Shown one piece after another: positions 25,918 to 35,776 of a DNA stretch of 64,000 nt. Position 1 is the stretch's first letter; the number at the start of each line of letters is the position of its first letter. Source of the stretch: Candidatus Desulfovibrio trichonymphae (GTDB lineage Bacteria; Desulfobacterota; Desulfovibrionia; Desulfovibrionales; Desulfovibrionaceae); contig NZ_AP017368.1 in assembly GCF_002355955.1 (NCBI RefSeq), forward strand, positions 1,076,001 through 1,140,000. Reading direction: 5' to 3'. A program made the translations under genes and the position numbers. A model generated the notes under the pieces. That model was not told the DNA's origin. It did not search any database and was given only the letters and a program-made list of their open reading frames with translations.

Positions 25918-26180
25918 ATACTGCGCAAACCCAAAACAATCAATGAAGAACGCTGTAACGGCTGTGGACTGTGCGCAGATGCGTGTCATGAGGATGACGT
26001 TGGTATTGTGAACGGCAAAGGCAAACTATTGCGACGGCCTCGGCATCTGCCTGCCCGGACAAATGTCCTGAATTTTGAAACACGGGAAGCCCCATTTTGA
26101 CACCGCCGCAGTTGCCGCGCGCAGGGCCTTCTGTGGCGGTTGCGTCGCTGCCCTGGTGGGCGAGGGTGCGGCACGTCAGA
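25918..26180 (+). pseudogene. 4Fe-4S ferredoxin-type gene, inactivated
   Basis: After AGAAGGA the frame starts at ATA rather than ATG and reads LRKPKTINEERCNGCGLCADAC, a [4Fe-4S] CxxCxxCxxxC motif, then VGIVNGKGKLL. The second cluster region is scrambled: CDGLGICLP appears in another frame, its expected ACPTNAL is garbled, and VLNFETREAP returns in the first frame before a stop. The following FDTAAVAARRAF lies in yet another frame. Lost start, small deletion and frameshifts show a decayed two-cluster ferredoxin, once cotranscribed with der or separate. Confidence 0.75.
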
Positions 26181-26286
26181 ACATTGTGCAACGCACCGCG
26201 GACACAGTGTTGGTGGACAGGGTTTTCGCCTTGAGGTGTGTCCTGCCCACGGGCTTGAGGCGCTGTTTGCGCCCGACGCCCACCCG

Positions 26287-27500
26287 TCAGATGGCTCGCT
26301 CGCCTTTGTTGGGTGTCCAGCAGGTCAGTCCGAAGGCCAGCAGCAACAGCACAATAAAAATGCTGTCAACTAGGGCGTAACTTCCGGTGAGGTCGTGGGA
26401 AATGCCCATGATGGGAAAGCCGAGACAACGCAGCAGGATGAAAATGGAAATAAATTTATAGGCCGGCAAAAAATTGTCGCTGCCGAAATAGAAAGCCGTC
26501 ACTGCGGGCAAGACTGTCCAGAGCCCACCAATGCAGCAGCCGAAGGTGATACAGAACAAAATCAGGCCGGGAAGCGTCGGCGGCAGAAAGCCGGCGCACA
26601 CGCTTGTGCAGCTCAACAGCATGACAAGGCGTAAGGGCGTAAGGCTGTTATGGCTGTGAATCTGTCGCACATCCAGCCCCAGACGTATTTAGCAAGGGCG
26701 GCGCACAGAGCGGACACGCACGCCAATATAACGGCCGGATACGGGGGAGAGCCCGGCATCCGCGAAACACGGCTTGAGCTGGCTCATGACGCCGGAGCCG
26801 CACATCAGCGCAAGGCCGAAGGCTATTCCCAGGGCATAGGCTTGGGGATCGTGCACGATTTTTGTAAAAAAGCGCGCGGGTGGTATGATGTTGCGGCGGG
26901 AAGGCAGAAGGGCTTCCGTCCGGGTGCAGGCCCATCTCTTCTGGCGTGTCCCGTATGAGCAGCCAAGATGCTGGCGCCAGCAGCAGGGTGGCCGCGCCTA
27001 GAATCATGTAGGCAGTTTGCATGCCGAATGTGTTGATCAGCGGTAGGGCGATCAGCGGCAGCACCGCACCGGAAAGGGACGTGCCCGCGTTGACAAGACC
27101 GAATGCCCTGCCGCGGTAGCGGGAAAACCAGTTGCTGACCAGTGCGTTGCCCACAACGCCGCCGCAGGCCTGTGTTGACACCCAAACCACGGTGAACAGC
27201 CCTGTGAACACCCATATATTATGACTGAAGCCCAAAAAAAATGTGACGCAACCGCCCGCCAGCGCGCCGAGAGCCATCAACGCCCGCAGCGGGAAGCGGG
27301 CAGAAAGCCCGACCATCACCGGCATGGCTATCTGCGAGGCCAGAGCGGCAATTACCCATGCCGGCGTTTATCGCGTCTCGTGACCAGCCGTTCACCTCGC
27401 ACAGGGGCTCCATAAAAGCGTTCATCACATAGAGTGCGCAGCTCTGAAGCATAAAATTGCCGCTCATGGAGAGCAGGCCTATTTTCCAACCGTAAAACAT
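26287..27500 (-). pseudogene. MFS transporter (oxalate/formate-antiporter-like), inactivated
   Basis: Three minus-strand frames carry consecutive parts of one 12-helix carrier. FYGWKIGLLSMSGNFMLQ starts the protein. IAMPVMVGLSARFPLRALMAL through WLLIRDTPEEMGLHPDG forms the middle. LILFCITFGCCIGGLWTVLP through VDSIFIVLLLLAFGL forms the end. The frame switches near 27350 and near 26850, and helices 7-8 are garbled between 26850 and 26660. The W-K start and the RDTPEEMGL loop recall monocarboxylate/oxalate-formate carriers; substrate unknown. Confidence 0.8.
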
Positions 27501-27546
27501 GCGTTGTCCCGCTGCTTCACTACTGCCGGCGGCGTTTTTTGTTTGT

Positions 27547-28497
27547 TCAACTTAGAGCAATCGGCATTGGTCCGAATACGGCTTCATAGCGTTTTTTAAA
27601 CTGTGCCTTTGTGAATTTGTGCTCCTGCGTGCCTGTGTGCTCCAGCGCGAAGCTCGCGCTGACAGAGCCGAATTTCGCGGCCTCGGGCATGGGCAGCCCG
27701 TGCGCGAGGCCTTTGACAATGCCCGCACGGTGCGCGTCGCCCGCGCCGGTGGGGTCAACCACGCTTGACGGTACAGCCGCCGGGATAAGCGTTTCCGTGC
27801 CGTCTGCGCCACGCACAAGCGCGCCCTGCGCGCCAAGCGTCGTTACCAGCCAGAGAGTTCGGCCGAGCATCTCGTTTTCAGTTTTGCCCGTGGTTTTGCA
27901 GATCATCTTGAGCTCATAGTCATTGGTTATGCAGGCAAAAGACCCCTCAACAGCCTTCAGCAGGTCGGAGGCGGAAAGCACGGGCATCTGCTGGCCCGGA
28001 TCATAAATATACGGCACGCCCGCGTCACGGTACAGGGCGGGCAGGCGGCACATGTCATCTATATTGCCGGGCGAGACGATGGCGATATCTGTGTCCTGAC
28101 TGAGCGTGTCAAAGGTGTAGTCCGACGGCAGCGCCATGGCGCCAGGATAAAATCCTGTTATTTGGTCGCCGTTCATGTCTGTGGTGATGTAGCACAACGA
28201 TGTGAACACGTTTGTGTCGCGGCGGATGCCGTCAAGCGGCAGGTCACGTTTTGCAAGCGACCGCGCGTAGGCGTCAAAATCGCGTCCAGCCGAGGACACA
28301 ATGACCGGTTTTTCGCCAAGCAGGGCAAGCGACCACGCAATATTGCCGGCGCAGCCGCCGCGGCGTTCGTCCATTCTGTCCACCATGAAGCTCACGTTGA
28401 TCTGATGCAGCTTGTCTATCAGGATATGGTCCTGAAAACTGCCGGAAAATGTCATAATGCGATCAAAGGCCAGAGAACCTGAAATATAGATGGACAT
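27547..28497 (-). CDS. PfkB-family sugar/nucleoside kinase
   Basis: This is a ribokinase-fold enzyme that uses ATP to phosphorylate a sugar or nucleoside hydroxyl; the substrate is uncertain, with adenosine a possibility. It starts with ISGSLAFDRIMTF, has the GGCAGNIAWSLALLG glycine signature 1 and ends with signature 2 DPTGAGDAHRAG. The catalytic Asp of GAGD is present, but the residue after DA is His where Phe is usual. The 316 residues are typical. It stands between a dead transporter and cutA, and looks intact. Confidence 0.85.
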   Translation of the reverse strand: MSIYISGSLAFDRIMTFSGSFQDHILIDKLHQINVSFMVDRMDERRGGCAGNIAWSLALLGEKPVIVSSAGRDFDAYARSLAKRDLPLDGIRRDTNVFTSLCYITTDMNGDQITGFYPGAMALPSDYTFDTLSQDTDIAIVSPGNIDDMCRLPALYRDAGVPYIYDPGQQMPVLSASDLLKAVEGSFACITNDYELKMICKTTGKTENEMLGRTLWLVTTLGAQGALVRGADGTETLIPAAVPSSVVDPTGAGDAHRAGIVKGLAHGLPMPEAAKFGSVSASFALEHTGTQEHKFTKAQFKKRYEAVFGPMPIALS

Positions 28498-28564
28498 GGT
28501 TTCCTCTCAAAACGCTTTGCTGTTTATGCCGAGAATCTGTCGCGGGCAACGGGGACAGCAATTT

Positions 28565-28897
28565 TTACGCTTCCCGTTCTTTTGACGGCAGGCTGTTTTC
28601 CGCAATCCAGCTCAAAAAGGGGGCATGCCCTTCCCCAATAGGCAGGGCGACGATGCAGGGCACTTCATGGCTGTGGTTTTGCCGCACCACCGCGCAAAAA
28701 TCACCGAACGCCGCGCGGCTGACATGGGCCGTCAGCAGGCATTCCCCGGCTTCACGCACTGCGCCTCGCCAACGGTAAACAGAGCGCATGCCGGGCAGCA
28801 GATTGACGCCGGCCGCGAGGCGGGCTTCAACCAGCATACGGGCGATCGCCTCGGCTTCGTCCGTATCCGGCACAGTGACATAGACAAGATACGACAC
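28565..28897 (-). CDS. cutA: Divalent-cation tolerance protein CutA
   Basis: The 110-residue protein matches CutA1: YVTVPDTDEAEAIARMLVEARLAAGVNLLP at the start, YRWRGAVREAGECLLTAHVS in the middle and HSHEVPCIVALPI near the end (the block is given by its key residues VTVPD, RLAAGVN and HEVPCIVALPI). CutA forms stable trimers and is linked to copper tolerance and metal signalling; the exact role is unsettled. It lies 67 bp upstream of pfkB's start on the same strand and may be cotranscribed. Confidence 0.93.
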   Translation of the reverse strand: MSYLVYVTVPDTDEAEAIARMLVEARLAAGVNLLPGMRSVYRWRGAVREAGECLLTAHVSRAAFGDFCAVVRQNHSHEVPCIVALPIGEGHAPFLSWIAENSLPSKEREA

Positions 28898-29016
28898 GAC
28901 CGCTTCCCTTTCTCCTGATTCGGCGCTGTAGCTGGTCAGAATAAAAAATCAGCGGCCTTTCGTCAACGCGATGCACCGCGCAAAACAGGACAATTGAATG
29001 AATTTCTAGACAATAT

Positions 29017-29046
29017 CTGGTGTCTAATTGCTGAAATTTCAATTAT
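29017..29046. repeat. Likely terminal repeat of IS630-like copy 2
   Basis: The segment CTGGTGTCTAATTGCTGAAA matches the start of 15568-15600 with only transition differences. It sits to the left of the plus-strand transposase relic, i.e. at its 5' side. Confidence 0.45.
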
Positions 29047-29094
29047 ATGATATTCCTGCCTGAAACGGTTCAGAGGGCTTGAATCCAAGCGTAA

Positions 29095-29305
29095 CCTGGA
29101 CAATAAACCTCTGGCTTTGGAAGAAGCGAGTGGGCATATAAGCGGGAAGTGACATCTCCGGCGCCAAAACAAAGCCCGGTTTTCCTGCTTTTATGGATGA
29201 TCTGTTGTTCAACCTTCCTAAGCAGGCAGAAAATATCATGTAATTATGGATAATCACAGCAATCACAAGCGGTATGAAGCCTGCCTTGAAAAACATCCGA
29301 TCATA
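29095..29305 (+). pseudogene. IS630-family transposase fragment (copy 2)
   Basis: The plus strand reads ALEEASGHISGK, then FPAFMDDLLFNLPKQAE in a second frame, then HVIMDNHSNHKRYEACLEKH in a third. These are consecutive pieces of an IS630 DDE domain, with MDN carrying the second catalytic Asp. ALEEASGHISGK is nearly the same as ALEAASGHISRK in copy 1 at about 15790. The N-terminal helix-turn-helix part and the final Glu are absent. The fragment ends at the 3' end of cobQ. Confidence 0.75.
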
Positions 29306-30875
29306 CTCCCAGCAGAGAATATACGGAGAGCATGTTGAGATTTTGTTCCACCACATCGGCGAGCCTGTCCAGTTCAGGGCCCAGACTGTAAACGCACCCT
29401 GTCTGCGGCGCAAAACACGCCTTTTCGCGCAGGCTATTTAAAAAAGCATGCCGGAAGGCGTCCGCGTCAAAAAGGCCGTGCAAATAGGCGCCCCACACAC
29501 GCGCACGGCCGTCCGGCTCAAGACGGCCCCAGCCCAACACCCTTCCCGCAGTATCTTCCATGACCGGCGCCATCCTGTCGTGTTTTTTGCGGCGGCTTAT
29601 CGGCTCGCTTTGCCCGTGGCGTATCTCATAACCTTCTACCGACAAGGCGGTGCCGGCTACCGTTTCAAGCATTCTGCCAGCGACGCGGCGCAATTGCTTT
29701 ACCTCGCGAAGTCGCGTGCGCAGGGGCAGCAGCCCGAGGCCTGCTGCCCTGCCTCCATCCTCAATGCATAAAGGGTCGTCAATGCGTTGGCCGAGCATTT
29801 GCAAACCGCCGCAAATACCCACGACAGTCGCGTTGTCCTGTTTGGAAAAACGGCAAATGGCCTCCGCAAGACCGGTTTTTTGCAAGAAACGCATATCCGC
29901 AACGGTATTTTTGCTGCCGGGCAGAATGACCGCGTGCGGGACGCCGAAGTCTTCCGCCCGCCGCAGGATGCGCACACGAACGCCGTGTTCTGCGCGTAGC
30001 GCGTCCAGATCCGTAAAATTGCTGATATGGGGCAGGTCTGTCACCGCTATATCGAGTGTTTGGGGAGGGCATGTTTTGTCCGGGCCGGTTGACGTAAAAA
30101 GGCCCGGCGTGATTCCCAATTTAAAACTGACGGAATCCTCCTCTGGAAGATGCAGGTCTTTCAGCATGGGAATAACGCCTAGAAAGGGTCTGCGCGTGCG
30201 GCTGCTTACAGCGGTGAACGCCGATGTAAGCAATGTGGCGTCGCCCCGGAATTTGTTGAGCACATAGCCTGCCACGCGCGCCCTGTCGGCGCGGCCCAGC
30301 AGGCTCATGGTGCCGACAAGAGCGGCAAACGCGCCGCCACGGTCAATGTCTGCGACAAGCAGCACGCGGGCGTCGGCAAGACGGGCCATACGCATATTGA
30401 CGATATCGTGGGCCTTGAGATTTATTTCTGCCGGGCTGCCCGCGCCTTCCAGCACCATGACGTCCTTTCCCACGCAAAGGCTTTTGTATGCTTTGCGCAC
30501 GGCCCGCCAGGCCTTAGTCTTGTAGAGATGATACTCGCGCACACGCATTTGGCCCACCGGCTCTCCCATAACAATAATTTGCGCGCCGGTATGGGAGGTG
30601 GGCTTGAGAAGAACGGGATTCATGCGCACATCGGCGGACAGGCCACAGGCGGCGGCCTGCAGGGCCTGTGCGCGCGCCATTTCTTTGCCGTCATCCGTTA
30701 CAAAGGAATTCAGGGCCATATTTTGGGCTTTGAAAGGAGCTGTCTTGAGCCCCCGACGCGTCAGCAGACGGCAGAGGGCGGCAGTGAGCAAACTTTTGCC
30801 CGCATTGGAGGATACGCCTTGAACCATCAGGGCGGGAACAGGAGGTGCAGCAGACAGGCGGGAGATGGTGCGCAT
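29301..30875 (-). CDS. cobQ: Cobyric acid synthase
   Basis: CobQ/CbiP amidates four side chains of adenosylcobyrinate diamide with glutamine and ATP. The synthetase half starts MVQGVSSNAGKSLLTAALCRLL with the P-loop-like motif, then NMALNSFVTDDGKEM and GAGSPAEINL. The glutaminase half has VILPGSKNTVADM, VGICGGLQMLG with the catalytic Cys, and a final GAYLHGLFD His motif. The ATG at 30875 (MRTISRL) gives 524 residues; longer readings add an unrelated leader. The gene is away from the cbi operon. It diverges from radA. Confidence 0.95.
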   Translation of the reverse strand: MRTISRLSAAPPVPALMVQGVSSNAGKSLLTAALCRLLTRRGLKTAPFKAQNMALNSFVTDDGKEMARAQALQAAACGLSADVRMNPVLLKPTSHTGAQIIVMGEPVGQMRVREYHLYKTKAWRAVRKAYKSLCVGKDVMVLEGAGSPAEINLKAHDIVNMRMARLADARVLLVADIDRGGAFAALVGTMSLLGRADRARVAGYVLNKFRGDATLLTSAFTAVSSRTRRPFLGVIPMLKDLHLPEEDSVSFKLGITPGLFTSTGPDKTCPPQTLDIAVTDLPHISNFTDLDALRAEHGVRVRILRRAEDFGVPHAVILPGSKNTVADMRFLQKTGLAEAICRFSKQDNATVVGICGGLQMLGQRIDDPLCIEDGGRAAGLGLLPLRTRLREVKQLRRVAGRMLETVAGTALSVEGYEIRHGQSEPISRRKKHDRMAPVMEDTAGRVLGWGRLEPDGRARVWGAYLHGLFDADAFRHAFLNSLREKACFAPQTGCVYSLGPELDRLADVVEQNLNMLSVYSLLGV

Positions 30876-31139
30876 GTGTGTGTTCACTACCCGCAAAGGC
30901 AGCGCGGCGCAAGGTATTGACGCTGCTTTTGTCGTGAAGCAGATTGCCGATGTGACGGAAAAGCCTTGTGGAAGTGCGCAGTCTGAGTGCCGCCCCATCG
31001 AATCTGCCGAAGAGCGTGCCGGCATCTCCGGCGTTGTTTCCAAACGTTTTCAGCATCTCTCCCCCACGCTGAATATGTTCAAGACAAGGAATACAGTCCC
31101 ACGCTTGCGGCTGCCGGGCTTTTTCCGTACTCTTCGGAC

Positions 31140-32480
31140 ATGTCAAAAACGCGCGAAGTGTATGTCTGTTCCGTCTGCAAGGCGCAGACGCCGCAATGGC
31201 GCGGGCAGTGCCCCAATTGCCGCGCATGGAACACGCTTGAGGCCGTGGCCGTGGCGCGCGGCTCGGCCGGCCTCAAGCCCGCCGGGGCTGTTCTTGCGAA
31301 AGTCCGTCCCATAGCCCTGTGCGATGTGGCCGACGTCGGCCACGCCCCTTACGGCAGCGGCCTCGCGGCGCTTGACAGGGTGCTCGGCAATGGGCTTATG
31401 CCCGGAGCGGGCATTCTTGTGGGCGGCGAACCGGGCATCGGCAAATCAACGCTGCTCTTGCAAGTGGCAGGGCTGGTGGCGAAGCAGGCGCGGCCTGTGC
31501 TGTACGCCACAGGCGAGGAATCCCTGCCGCAAATCAAGGCCAGGGCCGAACGGCTCGGCCTGCTTGACCCCCATCTGACAGCGCTTGCTACAACGCGCGT
31601 GGAGGACGTGCTCAATGCCCTCGCCGTCGGGCGGCACGCGCTGCTGGTGCTGGATTCCGTGCAGACGATGACAAGCCTTGAGGCGGAAGGCCTGCCGGGC
31701 AATGTCAGTCAGGTGCGTGCCGTGGCGACAATGCTACTGGAAACCTGCCGCCGTACGGGCGTCACCCTGATACTGGTCGGGCACGTCACAAAAGACGGGG
31801 TGCTGGCCGGGCCGCGTCTCTTGGAACACACTGTGGACACGGTTGTCTCGCTGGAGGGCGACCGCCGCCATACCTTTCGTCTGTTGCGCGTGTTTAAAAA
31901 CCGTTTTGGCCCGAACGAGGAACTGCTGGTTTTTCGCATGGGCACGGACGGCATGCGGGTGGTGGACGATCCGTCCACGTTTTTTCTGGACGCGCGCGAC
32001 CCGTCACTGTCCGGCACTGCCGTGGTCATGGCGGTGGATGGGCAGCGTCCGCTGGCTGTGGAAGTGCAGGCCCTTGTGGCGCACACGTTTTTGAGCATCC
32101 CCCGCCGCACGGCGCTCGGTTTTGACGTCAATCGCCTGCATTTGCTGTTGGCAGTGCTGGAAAAGCGGCTTAAACTCAGCTTCAATCAGGTGGATATTTA
32201 CGCCAAGGTGGGGGGCGGCATGCGTCTGCAGGAACCTGGACTTGATCTGGCACTGGTGGCAGCTGTTCTTTCCTCATATTATGACGTGCCTCTGCCGGAG
32301 AAATGCGTGCTATGGGGCGAGGTGGACCTCAACGGTCAGGTGCGGCCTGTGACGGCGCAGGAAGCGCGCCTTGCTCAAGCACGGCGGCTCGGCTATATCC
32401 CGATTGTGTATCCGGACGCTTCCGCCGGCGGCATTGCGACGGTTGCCGCGCTGCAGCAGCAGTTGTTCCGTCGACATTAA
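31140..32480 (+). CDS. radA: DNA repair protein RadA
   Basis: RadA is a RecA-like helicase that extends recombination intermediates. The protein has the N-terminal zinc finger (YVCSVCKAQ and GQCPNCRAWNT), Walker A GGEPGIGKSTLL, the RadA motif KNRFGPNEE, and a Lon-like C-terminal domain with GLDLALVAAVLSS and GEVDLNGQVRPV. The ATG at 31140 places the zinc finger at the start; upstream in-frame sequence is unrelated. The product has 446 residues. The 260 bp between cobQ and radA must hold divergent promoters, but I see no clear motif. Confidence 0.96.
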   Translation: MSKTREVYVCSVCKAQTPQWRGQCPNCRAWNTLEAVAVARGSAGLKPAGAVLAKVRPIALCDVADVGHAPYGSGLAALDRVLGNGLMPGAGILVGGEPGIGKSTLLLQVAGLVAKQARPVLYATGEESLPQIKARAERLGLLDPHLTALATTRVEDVLNALAVGRHALLVLDSVQTMTSLEAEGLPGNVSQVRAVATMLLETCRRTGVTLILVGHVTKDGVLAGPRLLEHTVDTVVSLEGDRRHTFRLLRVFKNRFGPNEELLVFRMGTDGMRVVDDPSTFFLDARDPSLSGTAVVMAVDGQRPLAVEVQALVAHTFLSIPRRTALGFDVNRLHLLLAVLEKRLKLSFNQVDIYAKVGGGMRLQEPGLDLALVAAVLSSYYDVPLPEKCVLWGEVDLNGQVRPVTAQEARLAQARRLGYIPIVYPDASAGGIATVAALQQQLFRRH

Positions 32481-32527
32481 GAAAACCATATCATTCAATT
32501 TGTCACAGCCCGTTTAGAGTTACAGTC

Positions 32528-33157
32528 ATGTCGCTGGAAATTGAGCGTAAATATCTGCAGGTTGATTTTGACGTTGTGCGCGCAGCGCTGAAAGCGCAGG
32601 GCGCGCACAATCTGGGCGCTCATTTTGAACGCAATGATATCTTTGACACTCCCTCTGCCGAGCTTGTCGCGGGCAGCCGGCTGCTGCGTCTGCGCACACA
32701 GGAATGGCCGGGAAAAACACGTTATATGCTCACGCTCAAATTGCCGGCGGAGCAACAGGGAGCGCGGTTCAAGGTGCGTGAAGAGCATGAGTTGGAGGTG
32801 GTGCATGACTTAGGCATGCGCAGTGTGCTGGAGGGACTGGGCTTTCGTGTGACGGCGCGGTATGAAAAAATACGCGAGCAGTGGCGCTGGGAAGATATGG
32901 AGGCCGATCTGGACGTGCTGCCCTTCATGACGGCGGTAGAACTGGAAGGAGAAGCGGAGCACATTCTGCGCGTCGCGTGGCGGCTGGGCTTTGGTGAAGG
33001 GCAGGCGAGCATAAAAAGTTATCATGATCTCCATCAGGAATGGCAGCGGCAAAACAGCATGCCGCCAAGTTTGTCTTTTGTGTTCAGTGAAGAACAGCGG
33101 CGCTTCTGGCGGCAAAAACTCGGTTTGCCGGAGGGAGTATCGCATGCCGCTGCATAG
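32528..33157 (+). CDS. CYTH-domain protein (class IV adenylate cyclase-like)
   Basis: [11 protein letters not shown] carries the EIERK signature of the CYTH/triphosphate-tunnel fold. Further features are [23 protein letters not shown] and the C-terminal SIKSYHDL. Such enzymes act on triphosphate-containing substrates: class IV adenylate cyclase, thiamine triphosphatase or inorganic triphosphatase. Sequence alone does not decide. The 209 residues are somewhat longer than CyaB because of a C-terminal polar tail. The end overlaps the start of clpS by 14 nt, so the genes are coupled. Confidence 0.85.
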   Translation: MSLEIERKYLQVDFDVVRAALKAQGAHNLGAHFERNDIFDTPSAELVAGSRLLRLRTQEWPGKTRYMLTLKLPAEQQGARFKVREEHELEVVHDLGMRSVLEGLGFRVTARYEKIREQWRWEDMEADLDVLPFMTAVELEGEAEHILRVAWRLGFGEGQASIKSYHDLHQEWQRQNSMPPSLSFVFSEEQRRFWRQKLGLPEGVSHAAA

Positions 33158-33458
33158 ACCTGATTGTGATGACAACGCCCAGGTTGTTGTTGAAAAAAAA
33201 CTCAAGGAGCCGGACAGGTATCGCGTGCTGCTGCACAACGACGATTATACAAGCATGGATTTTGTTGTCGGCGTTCTGTGCGGCATTTTTCACAAAACGC
33301 TTGAGCAGGCCACCTCTATTATGTTGGCCGTGCATCAGCACGGTATCGGGCAGTGCGGGGTCTATACGCGGGAAGTTGCGGAGGCAAGGGTAAATCAGGT
33401 GCATTTCAAGGCGCGGAAAGCGGGATTCCCCCTCAGGTGCACTATGGAAAAGGCATAG
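33144..33458 (+). CDS. clpS: ClpS adaptor protein
   Basis: ClpS binds N-degron substrates and hands them to ClpAP. The 104-residue protein has a flexible N-terminus (to about residue 25), then [17 protein letters not shown], where the NDD and the Met/Phe line the N-degron pocket, then [18 protein letters not shown], where the HxxG segment contacts substrate. GGGAG precedes the ATG. clpA lies 46 bp downstream, the usual pair. Confidence 0.96.
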   Translation: MPLHRPDCDDNAQVVVEKKLKEPDRYRVLLHNDDYTSMDFVVGVLCGIFHKTLEQATSIMLAVHQHGIGQCGVYTREVAEARVNQVHFKARKAGFPLRCTMEKA

Positions 33459-33504
33459 TGACACATACTGATAAATCTTTATTCAGGCATAAACAGAGAC
33501 TGAC

Positions 33505-35766
33505 ATGTTAAGCCATGACGTACAGGTCGTCCTGCGGGACGCGCTTCTGGAAGTGCACCGGCGCAGGCAAGATCTTTTGACTGTGGAGCACTTGTTGTAC
33601 GCGCTTACCAACAGTACGAAAGGCAGAATTGTCTTGGACGGCAGCGGCGTCGGCGTGGCTGTGCTGCGGGAACAGCTTGAAGGATTTTTTCACAGCGAGC
33701 TGACGTCGGTGGAGACAGCCGGCGATTATGAGGTCACGCAGACAGCCGGGGTGCAGCGCGTGCTGAAGAGGGCGATCAGCCATATCCGTTCGGCCGGTCG
33801 CGCGCGCATGGAGATTGAGGATCTGCTGATCGCCATTCTAGATGAAGAGGAAAGCTATGCCGTGTATTACCTGCGTCGGCAGGGCGTGGAACGACTGGAC
33901 GTGCTGACCTTTGTTTCACACGGACTGGGAGACGGCGCCGGTTCACGCGGAATCACGGCAAAAAATGACGAGACGAAAGATAGCGCTGACGTCCTGGCGA
34001 AATACACGGTGGACCTGACGGCGCACGCCAGAGCGGGCAAGATTGATCCACTGGTCGGACGCGGCGAAGAGCTGGAACGGGCTATGGAAGTGCTCTGCCG
34101 CCGCCGGAAAAACAATCCTCTTTTTGTGGGTGACCCGGGCGTCGGCAAAACGGCGCTGGCGGAAGGTCTGGCCCTGCGCATTGTGGAAGGTCGCGTGCCG
34201 CCATTGTTTGCCGATGCGCGCCTTTTTGCGCTGGACATGGGCCTTGTGCTGGCTGGCACACGCTACCGCGGCGATTTTGAAAACAGGCTTAAGGCTGTCA
34301 TACAGGCATTAAAGGCCATGCCCGACGCTGTTTTGTGCATTGATGAAATCCATACCCTCGTCGGCGCCGGCGCCACGTCCGGCGGCTCAATGGATGCTTC
34401 GAATCTCTTGAAACCGGCGCTGGCCAACGGCGATATCCGCTGCATCGGCTCCACGACATATGAGGAATACCGCAACCATCTAGAAAAAGACAGGGCGCTG
34501 GCGCGGCGCTTCCAGCGCATTGACCTGCATGAGCCGAGTACGGAAGACTGTCTGGCTATTTTAAAAGGGCTCAGCGGCCGCTATGCGGAGCACCATCATG
34601 TGTGCTACAGTCAAGCCGTGCTCAAAACAATAGTTAACCTTGCCTCCCGGCATATACGGAACCGCCTGCTGCCGGACAAGGCCATTGACGTCATGGACGA
34701 GGCGGGAGCGCTTGTGCGTCTTGGGCGGCATGCTGAACGCGCGGACGCGGCAACGCGGCGTCCGACCGTGAGCACAGACGACGTAGAACGCGTTGTGGCC
34801 CGCATAGCCGGCATTCCCTTGCGCTCTGTTTCCGGGCGGGAACGGGCGCGTCTGGCGAATCTGGAGAGGGATTTAAAAAATCTGGTCTTCGGTCAAGATG
34901 AAGCCGTTGCGCTGACGGTTCGGGCTATTCTTCGAGCGCGTGCTGGTCTCGGGGGAGAGCGGCGTCCCGCCGGCGCGTTTTTATTTTATGGGCCGACAGG
35001 TGTAGGCAAAACCGAAGTGGCTCGCAGTCTGGCCCGTCTTTTGGACGTGGAGTTTTTGCGGTACGACATGAGCGAATATATGGAAAAGCATGCCGTTGCA
35101 AGACTTATCGGCACCCCTCCCGGCTATGTGGGTTTCGATCAGGGGGGGATGCTCACCGAGGCCGTGCGCAAGACGCCGTATTCCGTGGTGCTGTTGGATG
35201 AACTGGAAAAAGCCCATCCCGACATCTTCAATGTGCTGCTGCAGGTAATGGACTATGCGACGCTCACAGACAGCACAGGGCGCAAGGCGGATTTTTCGCA
35301 TGTCATTGTGATAATGACATCCAATGCCGGGGCCTTTGAAATGGCAAAGGCAAACATCGGCTTTGGCGATGCCGATCCCCGGGACGCGGCGCACAAGGCG
35401 CTGAAGACAGTGGAAAATATTTTTACGCCGGAGTTCCGCAACCGTCTGGACGCTCTTGTGCCGTTCAGAACTTTGACGCCGGAAATGATGCTGCGCATTG
35501 TGGACAAGTTTGTCGCGGAATTGCGCGAGTCGCTGCAGCAGCGCAATGTCCGCCTTTCCGTGACGGCAAAGGCGCGGGAAAAGCTAGCCCGTCAAGGCTT
35601 TGATCCGTCCATGGGCGCGCGTCCCCTGCGCCGCCTTATACGCGGCGAGCTTGAGGATCGTCTGGCGAACGAGCTGCTTTTCGGAACCCTGAAAAAGGGC
35701 GGGGCCGCCAGCCTGACGTGCAGGGGCGACGGTTTTGCGCTGGTGCCTGTAGCAGCCCGACATTGA
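33505..35766 (+). CDS. clpA: ATP-dependent Clp protease, ATP-binding subunit ClpA
   Basis: ClpA unfolds substrates and feeds them to ClpP. The 753-residue protein has the N domain (residues 1-140, ClpS contact) and two AAA+ modules: [13 protein letters not shown] with [14 protein letters not shown], and [13 protein letters not shown] with [20 protein letters not shown] loop near residue 615 fits the IGF/IGL loop that docks to ClpP. The C-terminal small domain has [14 protein letters not shown]. No middle coiled coil is present, so it is ClpA and not ClpB. clpP is not in this window. Confidence 0.97.
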   Translation: MLSHDVQVVLRDALLEVHRRRQDLLTVEHLLYALTNSTKGRIVLDGSGVGVAVLREQLEGFFHSELTSVETAGDYEVTQTAGVQRVLKRAISHIRSAGRARMEIEDLLIAILDEEESYAVYYLRRQGVERLDVLTFVSHGLGDGAGSRGITAKNDETKDSADVLAKYTVDLTAHARAGKIDPLVGRGEELERAMEVLCRRRKNNPLFVGDPGVGKTALAEGLALRIVEGRVPPLFADARLFALDMGLVLAGTRYRGDFENRLKAVIQALKAMPDAVLCIDEIHTLVGAGATSGGSMDASNLLKPALANGDIRCIGSTTYEEYRNHLEKDRALARRFQRIDLHEPSTEDCLAILKGLSGRYAEHHHVCYSQAVLKTIVNLASRHIRNRLLPDKAIDVMDEAGALVRLGRHAERADAATRRPTVSTDDVERVVARIAGIPLRSVSGRERARLANLERDLKNLVFGQDEAVALTVRAILRARAGLGGERRPAGAFLFYGPTGVGKTEVARSLARLLDVEFLRYDMSEYMEKHAVARLIGTPPGYVGFDQGGMLTEAVRKTPYSVVLLDELEKAHPDIFNVLLQVMDYATLTDSTGRKADFSHVIVIMTSNAGAFEMAKANIGFGDADPRDAAHKALKTVENIFTPEFRNRLDALVPFRTLTPEMMLRIVDKFVAELRESLQQRNVRLSVTAKAREKLARQGFDPSMGARPLRRLIRGELEDRLANELLFGTLKKGGAASLTCRGDGFALVPVAARH

Positions 35767-35776
35767 TATTCCGTTG

